Of a stretch of DNA of 64,000 bases, positions 39,905 through 50,306 are shown one piece after another (positions within the stretch are counted from its first letter, which is position 1; each line of letters opens with the position of its first letter). The position numbers and the translations under genes are program-made. The notes below the pieces were generated by a model that saw nothing but the letters and a program-made list of their open reading frames with translations, was not told the DNA's origin and ran no database searches. The stretch is taken from positions 1-64,000 of the forward strand of contig CAMBEK010000006.1 of the NCBI GenBank assembly GCA_945865565.1. Reading direction: 5' to 3'. Source of the stretch: Pseudobacteriovorax antillogorgiicola. GTDB lineage: Bacteria > Bdellovibrionota_B > Oligoflexia > Oligoflexales > RGVZ01.

Positions 39905-41164
39905 ATGGTCGAAGAAAAAAAACGCGTTAGACATATCACTCTGACATCTCACCCGGGCCAGCCTGGATCGGGTTGCGTTCCAGTGCAATGGGGCGCCACG
40001 GACCCCTTGATACGCGGACCGATCGTCGGCACGGTCACGGAATCTCGCCAACGAAACGTCATCGGCACCCACTCAGGATCGTACTCGGTTTACCGGGCCT
40101 TGGCCGTTGCCAGCGGTGCTTTGAAACCAGATCATAAACCGGACCTGACCAACACGGCGCCCGCTGAGCCCATTGGTCCGTATCCTTCGTGGTCAGACCC
40201 CGAGAAAATTGTTTCCCTTGATCCATTCGGCGCAATCGTTGCCGATGCCTTCAAAGATTATCTCAAAAAAGGTTACGACATTCGACCGACGATTGCCGTG
40301 ACCAAGGCGCATATCAATATGCCGGAGATTAAAGAAGCCATGGATGCCGGTCGGCTGAAGCCCGACGGACATCTCTTGCTGGCCAATGGCGACGTGGTGG
40401 TAACCAAGGCAGCCATCGAGCCCGTCTGGTATTTGCCAGGTGTGGCAAAACGATTCGGAGTGGAAGAGGCAGAACTGCGCCGGGTTCTTTTTGAAAACAC
40501 CGCCGGCATGTTCCCGGAACTTGTGACCCGGCCTGACCTTGAAATTTTATTGCCACCCATCGGCGGGATGACGGTTTATTTCTTTGGTGACATCAAGGCT
40601 GCATCTGACCCGAAGATACCACTCGCGGTCCGCGTGCACGATGAGTGCAATGGATCCGATGTTTTTGGTTCCGACATCTGCACGTGTCGGCCTTACCTGA
40701 CCCACGGTATCGAAGTTTGCATCGAAACTGCCCAAAAAGGCGGTGCCGGCCTGATCGTCTATTACCGCAAGGAAGGCCGTGCCCTTGGTGAGGTAACGAA
40801 GTTTCTGGTTTACAACGCACGAAAGCGCCAAGAGGGCGGCGATCGCGCCGACCAGTATTTCGCCCGCACCGAATGCGTGGCCGGAGTCCAGGATATGCGA
40901 TTCCAGGACTTGATGCCCGACGTTCTCCATTGGCTTGGGATCACGAAGATCGACAAGTTCGTTTCCATGTCCAACATGAAACATGACGCCATCGTTAAAA
41001 CTGGAATCAAAATTTTGGAACGCGTCAGCATTCCGGACTCATTGATTCCGGCGGATGCAAAGGTCGAGATGGAAGCCAAGGTTGCTGCTGGTTATTTCAG
41101 CAAGGATGAAAAACCGACTGCAGAAGAATTGAAACGGGTCAAAGGACGGGATTTGAACGAATGA
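39905..41164 (+). CDS. GTP cyclohydrolase II-family protein (URC1-like, uracil catabolism)
   Basis: RibA-like 'VRVHDECNGSDVFGSDICTCRPYLTHGIEVCIETAQKGGAGLIVYYRKEGRALGEVTKFLVYNARKRQEGGDRADQYF'; long N-terminal extension and downstream DUF1688 and upp genes. Confidence 0.87.
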   Translation: MVEEKKRVRHITLTSHPGQPGSGCVPVQWGATDPLIRGPIVGTVTESRQRNVIGTHSGSYSVYRALAVASGALKPDHKPDLTNTAPAEPIGPYPSWSDPEKIVSLDPFGAIVADAFKDYLKKGYDIRPTIAVTKAHINMPEIKEAMDAGRLKPDGHLLLANGDVVVTKAAIEPVWYLPGVAKRFGVEEAELRRVLFENTAGMFPELVTRPDLEILLPPIGGMTVYFFGDIKAASDPKIPLAVRVHDECNGSDVFGSDICTCRPYLTHGIEVCIETAQKGGAGLIVYYRKEGRALGEVTKFLVYNARKRQEGGDRADQYFARTECVAGVQDMRFQDLMPDVLHWLGITKIDKFVSMSNMKHDAIVKTGIKILERVSIPDSLIPADAKVEMEAKVAAGYFSKDEKPTAEELKRVKGRDLNE

Positions 41165-42459
41165 CACCAATGGCTCAAAGTGTGCAGATGGGAAAAATCT
41201 CGCCGCGTGTCCGGCACTTGCGCGAACTTGCGACGATTCGCAGCACAGCGCGCAAGATCCTCCTCGAAGCGCGGCGTGGGGCGTCAAAAAACTTCACCGT
41301 CCATGACGATAAAATCTCGGAAGCCGCCGCCATGGTGGCCCGAGTCACCAGAGCCAATTATCCGGACCTTGAAATTCCCTTTCACAGCCGCTGGCGGCAT
41401 TTTGAAATCGCAGCGCCAGCCAACCCTGGAAGCGACCAAAGTCCGAGAAATCTTGCCTATGAACTTATTGGTGATCCGCGCCGCGCCGTTGGCGCAGGCT
41501 CGCGGCTTGAGTGGCTGACCCGTGCGTGGGATCTGGTTATGGTTAGCGTACTTTTGGATGCCGGAGCCGGCGATCAATGGACCTACCAGGATGACGCAAC
41601 AGGAATGTCCTTCCGCCGTTCCGAAGGGCTTGGGATCGCGAGCCTGCGGATGTTCCAGTCAGGAATATTCTCGGCGAATCCATCTACTGACCCTTACCGT
41701 GTCGATGCGCAGCGCCTTTCAGCCCTCGACACCGCCGAACTCGCCAAGGGGTTTCAGGTTTCGGAAAGCAACCATCTTGCCGGGCTGGAGGGACGCGCCA
41801 AACTTCTGCGCTCGTTCGGCGAAAAACTGCTTCGACCCGATTATGATATGAATCCCCTGGTCCGTCCCGGCGACCTTGCCAGGGTGGCTCTGGATCAATC
41901 CAAGGCCGGTGTGGTTTCGATTCCACATGTTTTCAGCCAGCTGCTGAACCGCCTCAGCTCAATGTGGCCAGGACGTCCATCACTCGATGGATCAGCCTTG
42001 GGCGATGTGTGGTCCTTTGCCGGTGCCGGCCCCGGAAGCCCTGCGCCGGAATTTGTTCCGTTTCACAAGTTAACGCAGTGGTTGACCTACTCTTTGGCAG
42101 AACCGCTGGTTGCAACGGGTATCCAAATCAGCGGACTTGATGAATTGACTGGCCTCCCTGAATACCGCAACGGTGGCCTTTTACTTGATCTGGGAGTTCT
42201 TGAACTTCTGGATTCGAAGGCCTCAAATACGTCACATCGCCCCGATTCACCTCTTATCGTGGAATGGCGAGCCCTCACCGTGGCCCTGTTGGATGAAATC
42301 GCAGACCAGGTTCGCTTGAAATTGGAGCAGCCAGATCTGGAACTTGCCCAAATCCTGCAAGGCGGAACGTGGGCAGCCGGAAGGATTCTCGCGGCCGAAA
42401 AACGCGGCCCGTTGGCTCCGCCTCCATTAAAGATCGAAAGCGACGGCACGGTTTTTTAA
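41161..42459 (+). CDS. DUF1688/URC4-Urg3 family protein
   Basis: '[12 protein letters not shown]...DRLGLIFDL'-type pattern: '[17 protein letters not shown]...[58 protein letters not shown]'; ATGA overlap with upstream gene. Confidence 0.87.
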   Translation: MTPMAQSVQMGKISPRVRHLRELATIRSTARKILLEARRGASKNFTVHDDKISEAAAMVARVTRANYPDLEIPFHSRWRHFEIAAPANPGSDQSPRNLAYELIGDPRRAVGAGSRLEWLTRAWDLVMVSVLLDAGAGDQWTYQDDATGMSFRRSEGLGIASLRMFQSGIFSANPSTDPYRVDAQRLSALDTAELAKGFQVSESNHLAGLEGRAKLLRSFGEKLLRPDYDMNPLVRPGDLARVALDQSKAGVVSIPHVFSQLLNRLSSMWPGRPSLDGSALGDVWSFAGAGPGSPAPEFVPFHKLTQWLTYSLAEPLVATGIQISGLDELTGLPEYRNGGLLLDLGVLELLDSKASNTSHRPDSPLIVEWRALTVALLDEIADQVRLKLEQPDLELAQILQGGTWAAGRILAAEKRGPLAPPPLKIESDGTVF

Positions 42460-42514
42460 AAATCCAGGCCAAAGGCCACCCATTCAAATTAAATCTCCAT
42501 CCAGGAACCGAAAC

Positions 42515-43147
42515 ATGACCAAAAAATTGACCCACATCGAACATCCTCTGGTGCAGTACAAACTGTCGTTGATGCGTAAAAAAGACACGTCGACCGGTGA
42601 TTTCCGGATGCTGATGTCCGAAATCGGGATGCTTCTCGCGTACGAAGTGACCCGGGACCTGCCCATTGAGCACCGTCCGATTGAAACCCCACTTGCGCAC
42701 ATGAATGCACCTTTTTTAAAAGACAAAGACATGGTGCTCATTTCGATTTTGCGGGCCGGAAATGGCCTCCTCGATGGTTTCCTGAAACTGGTCCCGACCG
42801 CACGCGTTGGCCATATCGGGCTTTACCGCGATCCCAAGACCCATATTGCCGTCGAATATTACTTCAAAGTCCCACGGGACATTGAAGACCGCGACACCAT
42901 CGTCTTGGATCCAATGCTGGCGACGGGCCATTCTGCAGTCGCTGCGTTGGACCGCCTAAAACAAACAAACCCAAAGAGCATCAAGTTCGTTTGCTTGCTG
43001 GCAGCCCCAGAGGGAATCGAGTATCTGCACGAATTCCACCCGGATGTGCCGATCTACACCGCTGCCATAGACGAAAAGCTCAACGACAAGAAATATATCG
43101 TACCGGGCCTCGGCGATGCCGGCGACCGCCTGTTTGGCACCCAATGA
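42515..43147 (+). CDS. upp: Uracil phosphoribosyltransferase
   Basis: '[40 protein letters not shown]...[16 protein letters not shown]...[17 protein letters not shown]'. Confidence 0.95.
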   Translation: MTKKLTHIEHPLVQYKLSLMRKKDTSTGDFRMLMSEIGMLLAYEVTRDLPIEHRPIETPLAHMNAPFLKDKDMVLISILRAGNGLLDGFLKLVPTARVGHIGLYRDPKTHIAVEYYFKVPRDIEDRDTIVLDPMLATGHSAVAALDRLKQTNPKSIKFVCLLAAPEGIEYLHEFHPDVPIYTAAIDEKLNDKKYIVPGLGDAGDRLFGTQ

Positions 43148-43174
43148 ATGCATGGGTCGTGTTAAACTCACGAC

Positions 43175-45247
43175 ATGACCCTTGATCTCATTCAATTAAG
43201 ACAACGATTCGCCGGCAAGAAAGAACACCGCAAGCCAGCCTTGGTCCTATTGGCCGTTTGTGGTTTTTTAGCTGCGTTGTATCTTTCGCCCGCAGGCACC
43301 GGCGTCGAAAAACAGTTGGAACAAAGATTTCTTTTTTGGGCCCGTTCAAAAATCGGGCAAGGTCCTGGACTTTCCAAACAGATAAAAATTTTCGCGTATG
43401 ACGACGAAACCGCTGCCAGCGAGGGCGATTTTGATATTCCGTTGACGGACTGGGGGCTTGTCTTTAAGGCACTGGCAGAGCGCAAGCCACAGAGTGTTGT
43501 CGTGGACAAAATTTTCGACAAGGCGCACCCACCTGACCAGATCGTTGCCTTTCAGAAGATGAGTCGCGAGTGGCACACACCAATCAACATCATTTCATTT
43601 GTGACATCGGAAAAGGTCCCGTACCGGACTGAAGTTCCGGGAGACCGTCCCGAACACCAGATTGGGACCATTGCACCCGGTGGTCTGGATCAAGTTCCAG
43701 AATGGCTCAAGTCCATGAGACCAAAGTATTTTTATGGCGCACCGCAAACACTCACTGCGGCATCGTTGGGAATTTTTTCAGGGATCGGTCATGCCGTCTA
43801 CGAACTCGATGGCTACTTGCAATCCATTTACAGGATCAACGACCGCGTCTTCGTGCCTCATGTTGCCCTTGTTGCGGGCCATTCTTTGAAAATTCAAAAT
43901 CAGCGGATTTTCAGTGGGGGCAATGAAGTCCCGACAACCAGCGACGGTCGAATCCTGGTCAATGTGGATAAACAATCGGTCTACGTAAAACGATCCTACG
44001 GTATGGGCGCATTGATTCGGCGGGCCCGCTCGGGAAAGCCCATCACCGTCGTCGATGAGGGGGACACCGTGATCCTCCTGCCGCTGATGTACACGGGTAA
44101 CACCGATTTTCGCGAGACGCCCCATGGATCGATGCCAGGTGGGTATCTTGTTGCGGCCATGGTCAACAGCACACTTGCAGGAAAATGGGTCAATTCATGG
44201 CGCGCAGGCATTCCCTTGATCATTGCCGGAGGGTTATCAGGGGCATGGATTGCATTCGCTTTCAGCCCACTGATGATCGGTGTGATTTCTCTGACCGTTA
44301 TTGGAATGAGTGTCGTCGTGTGTATTTTTCTTTTTTCCACGGCGGGCATTCTCCTCCCATTCGCCCTGCCCTTGGCGTCATTTATCATTGCAGCCGGAGT
44401 CATGTTCGGGGAACGATCCAGAAGAGCCCAGGTATCTCAGGTCCGAATTGAAGGGGAATTGGCCACTGCCCAGATCGTCCAGAACTCTTTTTTTGCGGCC
44501 AAGAAAACCTGCCACCCTGACCTGACGGTCACTGGAAAGTTTTTCCCCGCCGGGGAATGTGGCGGGGACTGGTGGGGTCACTGCCCTGCAGGCCCCGGTA
44601 AGGAATACGTCTTCATTGGCGATGCCACCGGCCACGGAGTCGCAGCCGCATTGGTTACCGCAGTTTCTTTTGCAACCATTTCGGCGATCGAATCGTTCAG
44701 CATTTCACAGGCTAACGCAGAGAACCCCAAGCCCTCCGATCTCCTTAAGATGCTGAACAAAGTCTTGTTTGATCTTGGCAATCACACAGGTGTCATGACT
44801 TTTTTTGTTGGGCTACTCGATCTGGAACAAAATAAGTTTATCTATTCAAACGCTGGACATTTACCACCAGCATTGTTGCCCATCGCCAGCAAAGACCCGC
44901 GAATCCAAGGACGCTTGCCGATCAAAAATTTGGGCGCCCCTGGCAGCCTCCTTGGAATGGATCCAGACTCGACCTTCACAGATCAGGAAATCGAGTTAAA
45001 GGATGGCGATCGCTTGTTCATCTACACCGATGGCTTGATTGAAAATTATTCGACGAACAACAAGAATCCTTTTGGTAAAAAACGCCTCTACGACGCCTTG
45101 ATCGCAAACAGGGATTTGGCTGCGAAGGATTTTCTATCCAGCGTCATCAAATCCTATGCAGATCACATCGCCGGGGAACTACCGGCCGATGACACAACCC
45201 TGGTTGTGATTGATTGGAAACGGCAGGCATCTAACCCACCCGCGTGA
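43175..45247 (+). CDS. CHASE2-domain sensor with C-terminal SpoIIE/PP2C-type phosphatase
   Basis: CHASE2-like N-terminus, TM triplet, C-terminal 'GGDWWGHCPAGPGKEYVFIGDATGHGVAAALVTA...YSNAGHLPPALL...DGDRLFIYTDGLIENYS'. Confidence 0.88.
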   Translation: MTLDLIQLRQRFAGKKEHRKPALVLLAVCGFLAALYLSPAGTGVEKQLEQRFLFWARSKIGQGPGLSKQIKIFAYDDETAASEGDFDIPLTDWGLVFKALAERKPQSVVVDKIFDKAHPPDQIVAFQKMSREWHTPINIISFVTSEKVPYRTEVPGDRPEHQIGTIAPGGLDQVPEWLKSMRPKYFYGAPQTLTAASLGIFSGIGHAVYELDGYLQSIYRINDRVFVPHVALVAGHSLKIQNQRIFSGGNEVPTTSDGRILVNVDKQSVYVKRSYGMGALIRRARSGKPITVVDEGDTVILLPLMYTGNTDFRETPHGSMPGGYLVAAMVNSTLAGKWVNSWRAGIPLIIAGGLSGAWIAFAFSPLMIGVISLTVIGMSVVVCIFLFSTAGILLPFALPLASFIIAAGVMFGERSRRAQVSQVRIEGELATAQIVQNSFFAAKKTCHPDLTVTGKFFPAGECGGDWWGHCPAGPGKEYVFIGDATGHGVAAALVTAVSFATISAIESFSISQANAENPKPSDLLKMLNKVLFDLGNHTGVMTFFVGLLDLEQNKFIYSNAGHLPPALLPIASKDPRIQGRLPIKNLGAPGSLLGMDPDSTFTDQEIELKDGDRLFIYTDGLIENYSTNNKNPFGKKRLYDALIANRDLAAKDFLSSVIKSYADHIAGELPADDTTLVVIDWKRQASNPPA

Positions 45248-45363
45248 GGGACGGTTTCGTCAACAATACAACCAACCGTAACTACTGGTGTTTATCTTAA
45301 CCGGCAGAAATGACTAAGATTCTTTCCCGATCCGCCGATGCAACTCCTTAGGGAGATTTTAAT

Positions 45364-46596
45364 TTGAGCAGACTTTCCATGAGCACTGTCACGCCGTTTG
45401 CCATCGCTGCGCTTTGCGGCGTCGGATTTCTGTCGTGCAAAAATAGCCCGTCAGGGCGGTCGATGGAAACCGGCGTGAATCCCGCTACGGAAACCGAAGG
45501 TGTTACGGAGATCAGTTCTGCGGCCGACGTCGTCATTCCAGGCGATGGAAAAATCACGATCGATGCTTACCGGAAAGACGATAAGGAGGACGATTTCAAA
45601 CTGGCTGTGTCTCCGACTGCAATCACGGGACCGAATCTTGCCCTGGCTTCAACTCCGTTGAAACTCGCAGAGACCTATAAGTGCACCGTCACAATCCGCA
45701 AGGTTAATCGGGTTTCGTTTCAAATGGTAGATGTGCTGACGAGTGCGGCGACCGCCTGCGAGCCACTTCCCGCGCCTGCCGCTGGGTTTAACTTTAAAAT
45801 CTCAGGTGTCGAAGCCGATTCTCTTTATCTTGCAACACTTCATGTTGTGCCGGACAGCACGCCGAATTTAGCCACGACGGTAAAGGCCGTTTTGCCCCCG
45901 ATAAGCGACGAATGCCGGGGTGACCAAGCCCGCTTTACCATGATGGCTGATGCGTTGACCAACGGTGCGGCAAACTTGATATTGGAATTGGTCAAGATCG
46001 CCAACTCCACGTCATCGGTGATTTATTCCGCCGACGACGCGGAGGCGCAGGCGGAGGCGGAGGCGCAGGCGCAGGGGCAGGCGCGAACCACCCTCCTCCA
46101 CTTGAATCTTCCCGACCTGCTGCACTTCGCGGCTGGCAGTAAACGCGAAATGGATTATGCAGCATCAGACTACGCGCTCACTTTCGTCGGCAATATTTAT
46201 GAGATTTTCGATGGCAGCACGGAATCGTTTAACACGACCGTTTGTACTTCCATGAACGGAACCTTGATTAAATCTGGGTCTATCGCTGAAAACTTGACAA
46301 TTTACACTCAGTCCACGGCCATTCAGGCCTGGAAATCCATCATCAGTATTCTTGATGTATTTGTTGAACCGGAACGCAACATCCGGGAGATCTATACCAT
46401 TTATAACGCACCGGCCGGCGAAGCTGATGGTTTTATTTCTTACGGATTCCTTTCCGGAGTTTATGATGCGTTCGGAGAGGACCAAAGCGCTACCATATGG
46501 GACGTCGCCACCGCTGTCGCTAAGGAGGAAAATCAGAATTCCACGAGTTTCAACGTGGATACAAGTCCAGCCCCAAGCCTTGCACCCAATTATTAA
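45364..46596 (+). CDS. Lipoprotein, unknown function
   Basis: 'MSTVTPFAIAALCGVGFLSCKN' lipobox; internal (AE/AQ)n low-complexity tract. Confidence 0.5.
   Translation: MSRLSMSTVTPFAIAALCGVGFLSCKNSPSGRSMETGVNPATETEGVTEISSAADVVIPGDGKITIDAYRKDDKEDDFKLAVSPTAITGPNLALASTPLKLAETYKCTVTIRKVNRVSFQMVDVLTSAATACEPLPAPAAGFNFKISGVEADSLYLATLHVVPDSTPNLATTVKAVLPPISDECRGDQARFTMMADALTNGAANLILELVKIANSTSSVIYSADDAEAQAEAEAQAQGQARTTLLHLNLPDLLHFAAGSKREMDYAASDYALTFVGNIYEIFDGSTESFNTTVCTSMNGTLIKSGSIAENLTIYTQSTAIQAWKSIISILDVFVEPERNIREIYTIYNAPAGEADGFISYGFLSGVYDAFGEDQSATIWDVATAVAKEENQNSTSFNVDTSPAPSLAPNY
46039..46080. repeat. Hexanucleotide repeat tract (GCGSAG)n, 7 units
   Basis: gcggag gcgcag gcggag gcggag gcgcag gcgcag gggcag, encoding (AE/AQ)n. 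Confidence 0.9.
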
Positions 46597-46692
46597 CTGA
46601 CATTTAAGTGTCTTTTGGTTTTGCCGATATCCCTGACATAGATATTTCAATTCACGCGCCCCGCGCGCGTTCGTGGAAAGGGGGAATCTGCA

Positions 46693-47853
46693 ATGTCGAC
46701 GCCCATGTTCCGACTCAGTGATGACCAACAGGCCATTCAAAAAACGGCACGTGAATTCGCCCGCAAAGAAATGATGCCCCAGGCAGCCAAGCATGACTTG
46801 TCGATGGAATACCCGACCAGCATCATCAAAAAGGCGCACGAGACCGGCCTGATGAACATCTCCGTCCCGGAATCCATGGGTGGACCTGGCCTGGATCATC
46901 TCATGCAATCTGTGATTGTCGAGGAGCTTGCCTACGGCTGTTCCGGCATGGCTACCGCCATCACTGCTAACGATCTAGCCTTGGGTCCGCTTCTAGTTTC
47001 TGCAAATCCTGCCCAGGTGGAAGAATTCATCAAGCCCATGTTCATTGACCCACAAATGGCTGCCTATTGCGTCACGGAACCCGGCGCTGGCAGCGATGTG
47101 GCAGGGATCCGGACGACGGCGAAAAAAGATGGCGACGGCTACATCCTGAACGGCGAGAAGATGTGGATCACCAATGGTTCGAAGGCGGCCTGGTATTTCG
47201 TCCTGGCCACGATGGATCCGGCGGCAGGGCACAAGGCCATGGTGGCTTTTGTTATTCCCGCAAATCTCGACGGGATCAAAGTCGGAAAAAAAGAAATCAA
47301 CATGGGACAACGATGCAGCGACACCCGCGGCATCGTCTTCAATAACGTTAAGGTCTCGAAAAAATATCTGCTGGGCAATGAAGGCGATGGCTTCAAAATC
47401 GCCATGAAGGCCTTTGACCTGTCGCGACCTGCTGTTGCGGCTCTGGCGGTTGGAATTGCTCAGTGCGCGATGGACCACGCTGTGAAATATGCGCTGGAAC
47501 GCAAAACCTTTGGCAAACCCATTGCAGAGCATCAGGCTGTGGCCTTCATGATTGCCGACATGGCGAAGGATATCGAGGCCGCACGGCTTCTAGTCTGGAA
47601 GTCGGCTTCAGAATTGGACGGCGGTGGACGCAACACGAAATTCGCATCGTTTGCCAAGTGCTTTGCCGGCGACATCGCCGTGCGCATCACGCAGGATGCC
47701 GTCCAGATTTTTGGCGGTTATGGATACAGCAACGAGTACCCGGTGGAAAAACTTTACCGGGACGCAAAGATCACGCAGATCTATGAAGGCACTCAACAGA
47801 TCCAACGCCTGATCATTTCACGGGCTGTGTTTGCGGAATATCAAAAAGGCTGA
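46693..47853 (+). CDS. Acyl-CoA dehydrogenase
   Basis: 'YCVTEPGAGSDVAGIRTTAKKDGDGYILNGEKMWITNG...QDAVQIFGGYGYSNEYPVEKLYRDAKITQIYEGTQQIQRLIISR'. Confidence 0.95.
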   Translation: MSTPMFRLSDDQQAIQKTAREFARKEMMPQAAKHDLSMEYPTSIIKKAHETGLMNISVPESMGGPGLDHLMQSVIVEELAYGCSGMATAITANDLALGPLLVSANPAQVEEFIKPMFIDPQMAAYCVTEPGAGSDVAGIRTTAKKDGDGYILNGEKMWITNGSKAAWYFVLATMDPAAGHKAMVAFVIPANLDGIKVGKKEINMGQRCSDTRGIVFNNVKVSKKYLLGNEGDGFKIAMKAFDLSRPAVAALAVGIAQCAMDHAVKYALERKTFGKPIAEHQAVAFMIADMAKDIEAARLLVWKSASELDGGGRNTKFASFAKCFAGDIAVRITQDAVQIFGGYGYSNEYPVEKLYRDAKITQIYEGTQQIQRLIISRAVFAEYQKG

Positions 47854-48934
47854 GGCAAGCCTCAAGAACCTTTTCTACAGAAATATCTTTCATGCAGCGA
47901 AAGTGAACCTCAGGACAGATCTGGGGTCCGTGATCGCTGCATGGGCGGCAGGGAAGTGTTCCGGCATCCACGACTTTGCTTTTTTGCGCGAGTGGCGCAA
48001 ATCCAAATTGGGGAATCGTTGCGCCAAAGATAGCGACCGTCGGCGTGTTTACGGCCGCGGCGTAATGAACTGGTGAACTGTCGTTGGTCACGACAAGATC
48101 AAATCCAGAAAATAGCGCCGGTAAGTCTTTTAGGGCTGTTTTCCCTGCCAGATTTTCTACCCTGGTGCGATTGCCAATTTTGCGTTCAATTGCCTCGCAC
48201 AAGGCCACTTCATCGGAACTGCCGGTCAAGATGATGCGTGAATCAGGAACCCTAGCCAAAAGCTCTACGCCAAGGTGCGCAAATCTTTCGGGAATCCATC
48301 TTTTAGTACCCCAGACACTGCCCGGCGCAATTGCAATGCGGGGGGCTTTGGCAGAACCAGGTAACGATTCAGATTTTGATTCCGGGCCTGATGCCGCTTG
48401 CGATTCGGCGATTCGGGGCCGCGCCGCCAGGATTTTTTCGCGACTCATACCCAGTGGCTCAAGCAGCATCCCAATGCGCGCGGCCTCGTGAAACGGAATC
48501 ACGCGGTCTACCAAGTGCAGCCGCGTCATCCCAATAAAGGGAAGCCGGGACGATTCGCGGTAGGTGACCACTGCCAGTCCCGTGAGTCGGGAGACCAGCG
48601 ATGATCTGAAACTTTTATGGGCTTGAACAATGACGGCGTTTGCTGTGGATGGAACGCTTTTGTGCCACGCGCGAACCGCCCCAGAAGTTGCCCGTAGTGC
48701 CGAAAAAAAAGATCCTTTTCGCTTCGCGAATAGAAACGTCCGGTCAACAAACGAAAGGTCATGAAAAACTGCAACGCCGGTTGCCGTGGTAATCACCGAC
48801 TGCCGGACGTCAGGCCAGGATTCTTTGGCCGCCGCCATGGCTGCGGTTGTCAGGATCATATCGCCGATGAAACTGGTTTGCAGCCAGACCAGATCGGTGA
48901 TGGCCTTGCCATCGAGCTGAGGCAACCGGCTCAT
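47813..48934 (-). CDS. Glycosyltransferase family 9 / lipopolysaccharide heptosyltransferase
   Basis: 'VWLQTSFIGDMILTTAAMAAAKESWPD...IAIAPGSVWGTKRWIPERFAHLGVELLARVPDSRIILTGSSDEVALCEAI...VTNDSSPVHYAAAVNTPTVAIFGAT'. Confidence 0.9.
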   Translation of the reverse strand: MSRLPQLDGKAITDLVWLQTSFIGDMILTTAAMAAAKESWPDVRQSVITTATGVAVFHDLSFVDRTFLFAKRKGSFFSALRATSGAVRAWHKSVPSTANAVIVQAHKSFRSSLVSRLTGLAVVTYRESSRLPFIGMTRLHLVDRVIPFHEAARIGMLLEPLGMSREKILAARPRIAESQAASGPESKSESLPGSAKAPRIAIAPGSVWGTKRWIPERFAHLGVELLARVPDSRIILTGSSDEVALCEAIERKIGNRTRVENLAGKTALKDLPALFSGFDLVVTNDSSPVHYAAAVNTPTVAIFGATIPQFGFAPLAQKSKVVDAGTLPCRPCSDHGPQICPEVHFRCMKDISVEKVLEACLSLFDIPQTQPVK

Positions 48935-49425
48935 GGTTTGACCTTACGTTTGAAGACAAGGCCGTCTTCACCATCTGCATAATAACTTTTACGGACACAA
49001 ACGCGAGTCATGCCAAAGGATTCGTACATGGCGATGGCAGGCGCATTGGAAAGTCGAACTTCAAGGAGCAGCTCTTCTTTAGGGGCAGATCCAGGTTGAT
49101 CACCTGGATTGTTGGCAAGCCATGTGAACAGATTGTTCATGGCGATTCGACCAATTCCGCTGCGCCTGAGTTCCGGACGAACGTAAACATACAAAAGATC
49201 CGCAGAATAAGGTCCAACATCGACGAGGACGGCGGCCTGCCAGCGATTCTCTCCGGGAGCACACACAAAAAATAGTTTGACCGCAGGGCGTTGCAGGGCC
49301 TCGATGACGTGATCGAAAGTCCAGAATCCGCCTGGTTCGCTCCGCCAAAGAGAGGAAATTTCGCGCAGACCCGCAACGTGTTCTGGACTTTTCCGGTAGA
49401 TCTCAAAGGCCACTGATTCAACCAC
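48931..49425 (-). CDS. GNAT N-acetyltransferase (RimI-like)
   Basis: 'LLYVYVRPELRRSGIGRIAMNNLFTWL...LLLEVRLSNAPAIAMYESFGMTRVCVRKSYYADGEDGLVF'; likely GTG start at 49425. Confidence 0.8.
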   Translation of the reverse strand: MVESVAFEIYRKSPEHVAGLREISSLWRSEPGGFWTFDHVIEALQRPAVKLFFVCAPGENRWQAAVLVDVGPYSADLLYVYVRPELRRSGIGRIAMNNLFTWLANNPGDQPGSAPKEELLLEVRLSNAPAIAMYESFGMTRVCVRKSYYADGEDGLVFKRKVKP

Positions 49426-50143
49426 TCTGGGACTCCTTTTGTTGCGGCGCGGCTGGGGTGATCCCGCCCGGAAATGCCAACGGCACCCAGGTGTCCCCAC
49501 CGTCATAAATCCGGATTACCGAACGAACTTTCAAATCCGCAAGCCAACTTCCGCCCGACAAAGTCTGCGACGAGTCCTTAGACAAATCCTTAGACAAATC
49601 CTTAGACAAATCCTTAGACAAATCCTTAGACAAATCTTGAGCGCCAGGCACCTGGCGGTCGCGACTCCTGCGAAAGCCTTCGACCTGAAGGATGGTCGCC
49701 GTAACACTGGCGATTTCCTCATCTGCGATTACCAGAGCTGCGGCCGTCGCCCTCAGATCCTGATCAATGCTGCGCCGGGCCGTGATCCTTTCGGTGGCCT
49801 TGACTTGTGCCTTGGCTGAAGGCTGAAAACTTCCCAGGCGGGCCGCCTCCTGACGAATGACCATATCCTCGCTGAACTTTTCGAGGATGGTTTTCCAGCC
49901 GGTGGCAATTTCATTCAGCAGCGGCGTCTTGTCTTTTTGCTTTTGAGTTGGAGCCTCCTCTTGCAACAACTCGCGAACCACGAACCAGACTGCCACGTGC
50001 CGCTGGGAATAGGAGGAGCCGCTCACGGAAAGGACGAGACGATCCGCAATTTCAGGCGCTGCAGCCCGGACCGGTGAACCCGAAAAAAGAAACAGGAAGA
50101 ACAGGAGCGTCGTATCTAATCCAATTGGCAAGTACTTTTTCAT
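49418..50143 (-). CDS. Secreted hypothetical protein with (KDLS)n repeats
   Basis: Signal 'MKKYLPIGLDTTLLFFLFLFSGSPVRAAA'; 'DLSKDLSKDLSKDLSKDLSKDSS' encoded by a perfect 12-bp repeat. Confidence 0.55.
   Translation of the reverse strand: MKKYLPIGLDTTLLFFLFLFSGSPVRAAAPEIADRLVLSVSGSSYSQRHVAVWFVVRELLQEEAPTQKQKDKTPLLNEIATGWKTILEKFSEDMVIRQEAARLGSFQPSAKAQVKATERITARRSIDQDLRATAAALVIADEEIASVTATILQVEGFRRSRDRQVPGAQDLSKDLSKDLSKDLSKDLSKDSSQTLSGGSWLADLKVRSVIRIYDGGDTWVPLAFPGGITPAAPQQKESQSG
49576..49635. repeat. 12-bp tandem repeat, 5 perfect copies (CCTTAGACAAAT)n
   Basis: Read directly from the sequence; within the 49418-50143 CDS. Confidence 0.97.
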
Positions 50144-50306
50144 GTATTTTACATCCCAAAAAAACGTTCCAGGCGCAAAGGGCAATGAAAATTAAAAACC
50201 TCAAAAGACAAACTCTTGACAAGATCTCGCCCCCCTGCAAGTCTCTCCCCAATCAGGTGTGAACTCAAGCGTCACAAGATTAGTTACAAGTTTCTTGGGG
50301 GGGTCC

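Noticed and set aside
40593-40984. Possible riboflavin biosynthesis locus because of the GTP cyclohydrolase II domain
   Set aside because: No other rib genes nearby; neighbours are DUF1688 and upp, which fits the URC context better.
49576-49635. Possible CRISPR-like array
   Set aside because: Units are contiguous 12-mers without spacers and sit inside a coding frame; no cas genes nearby.
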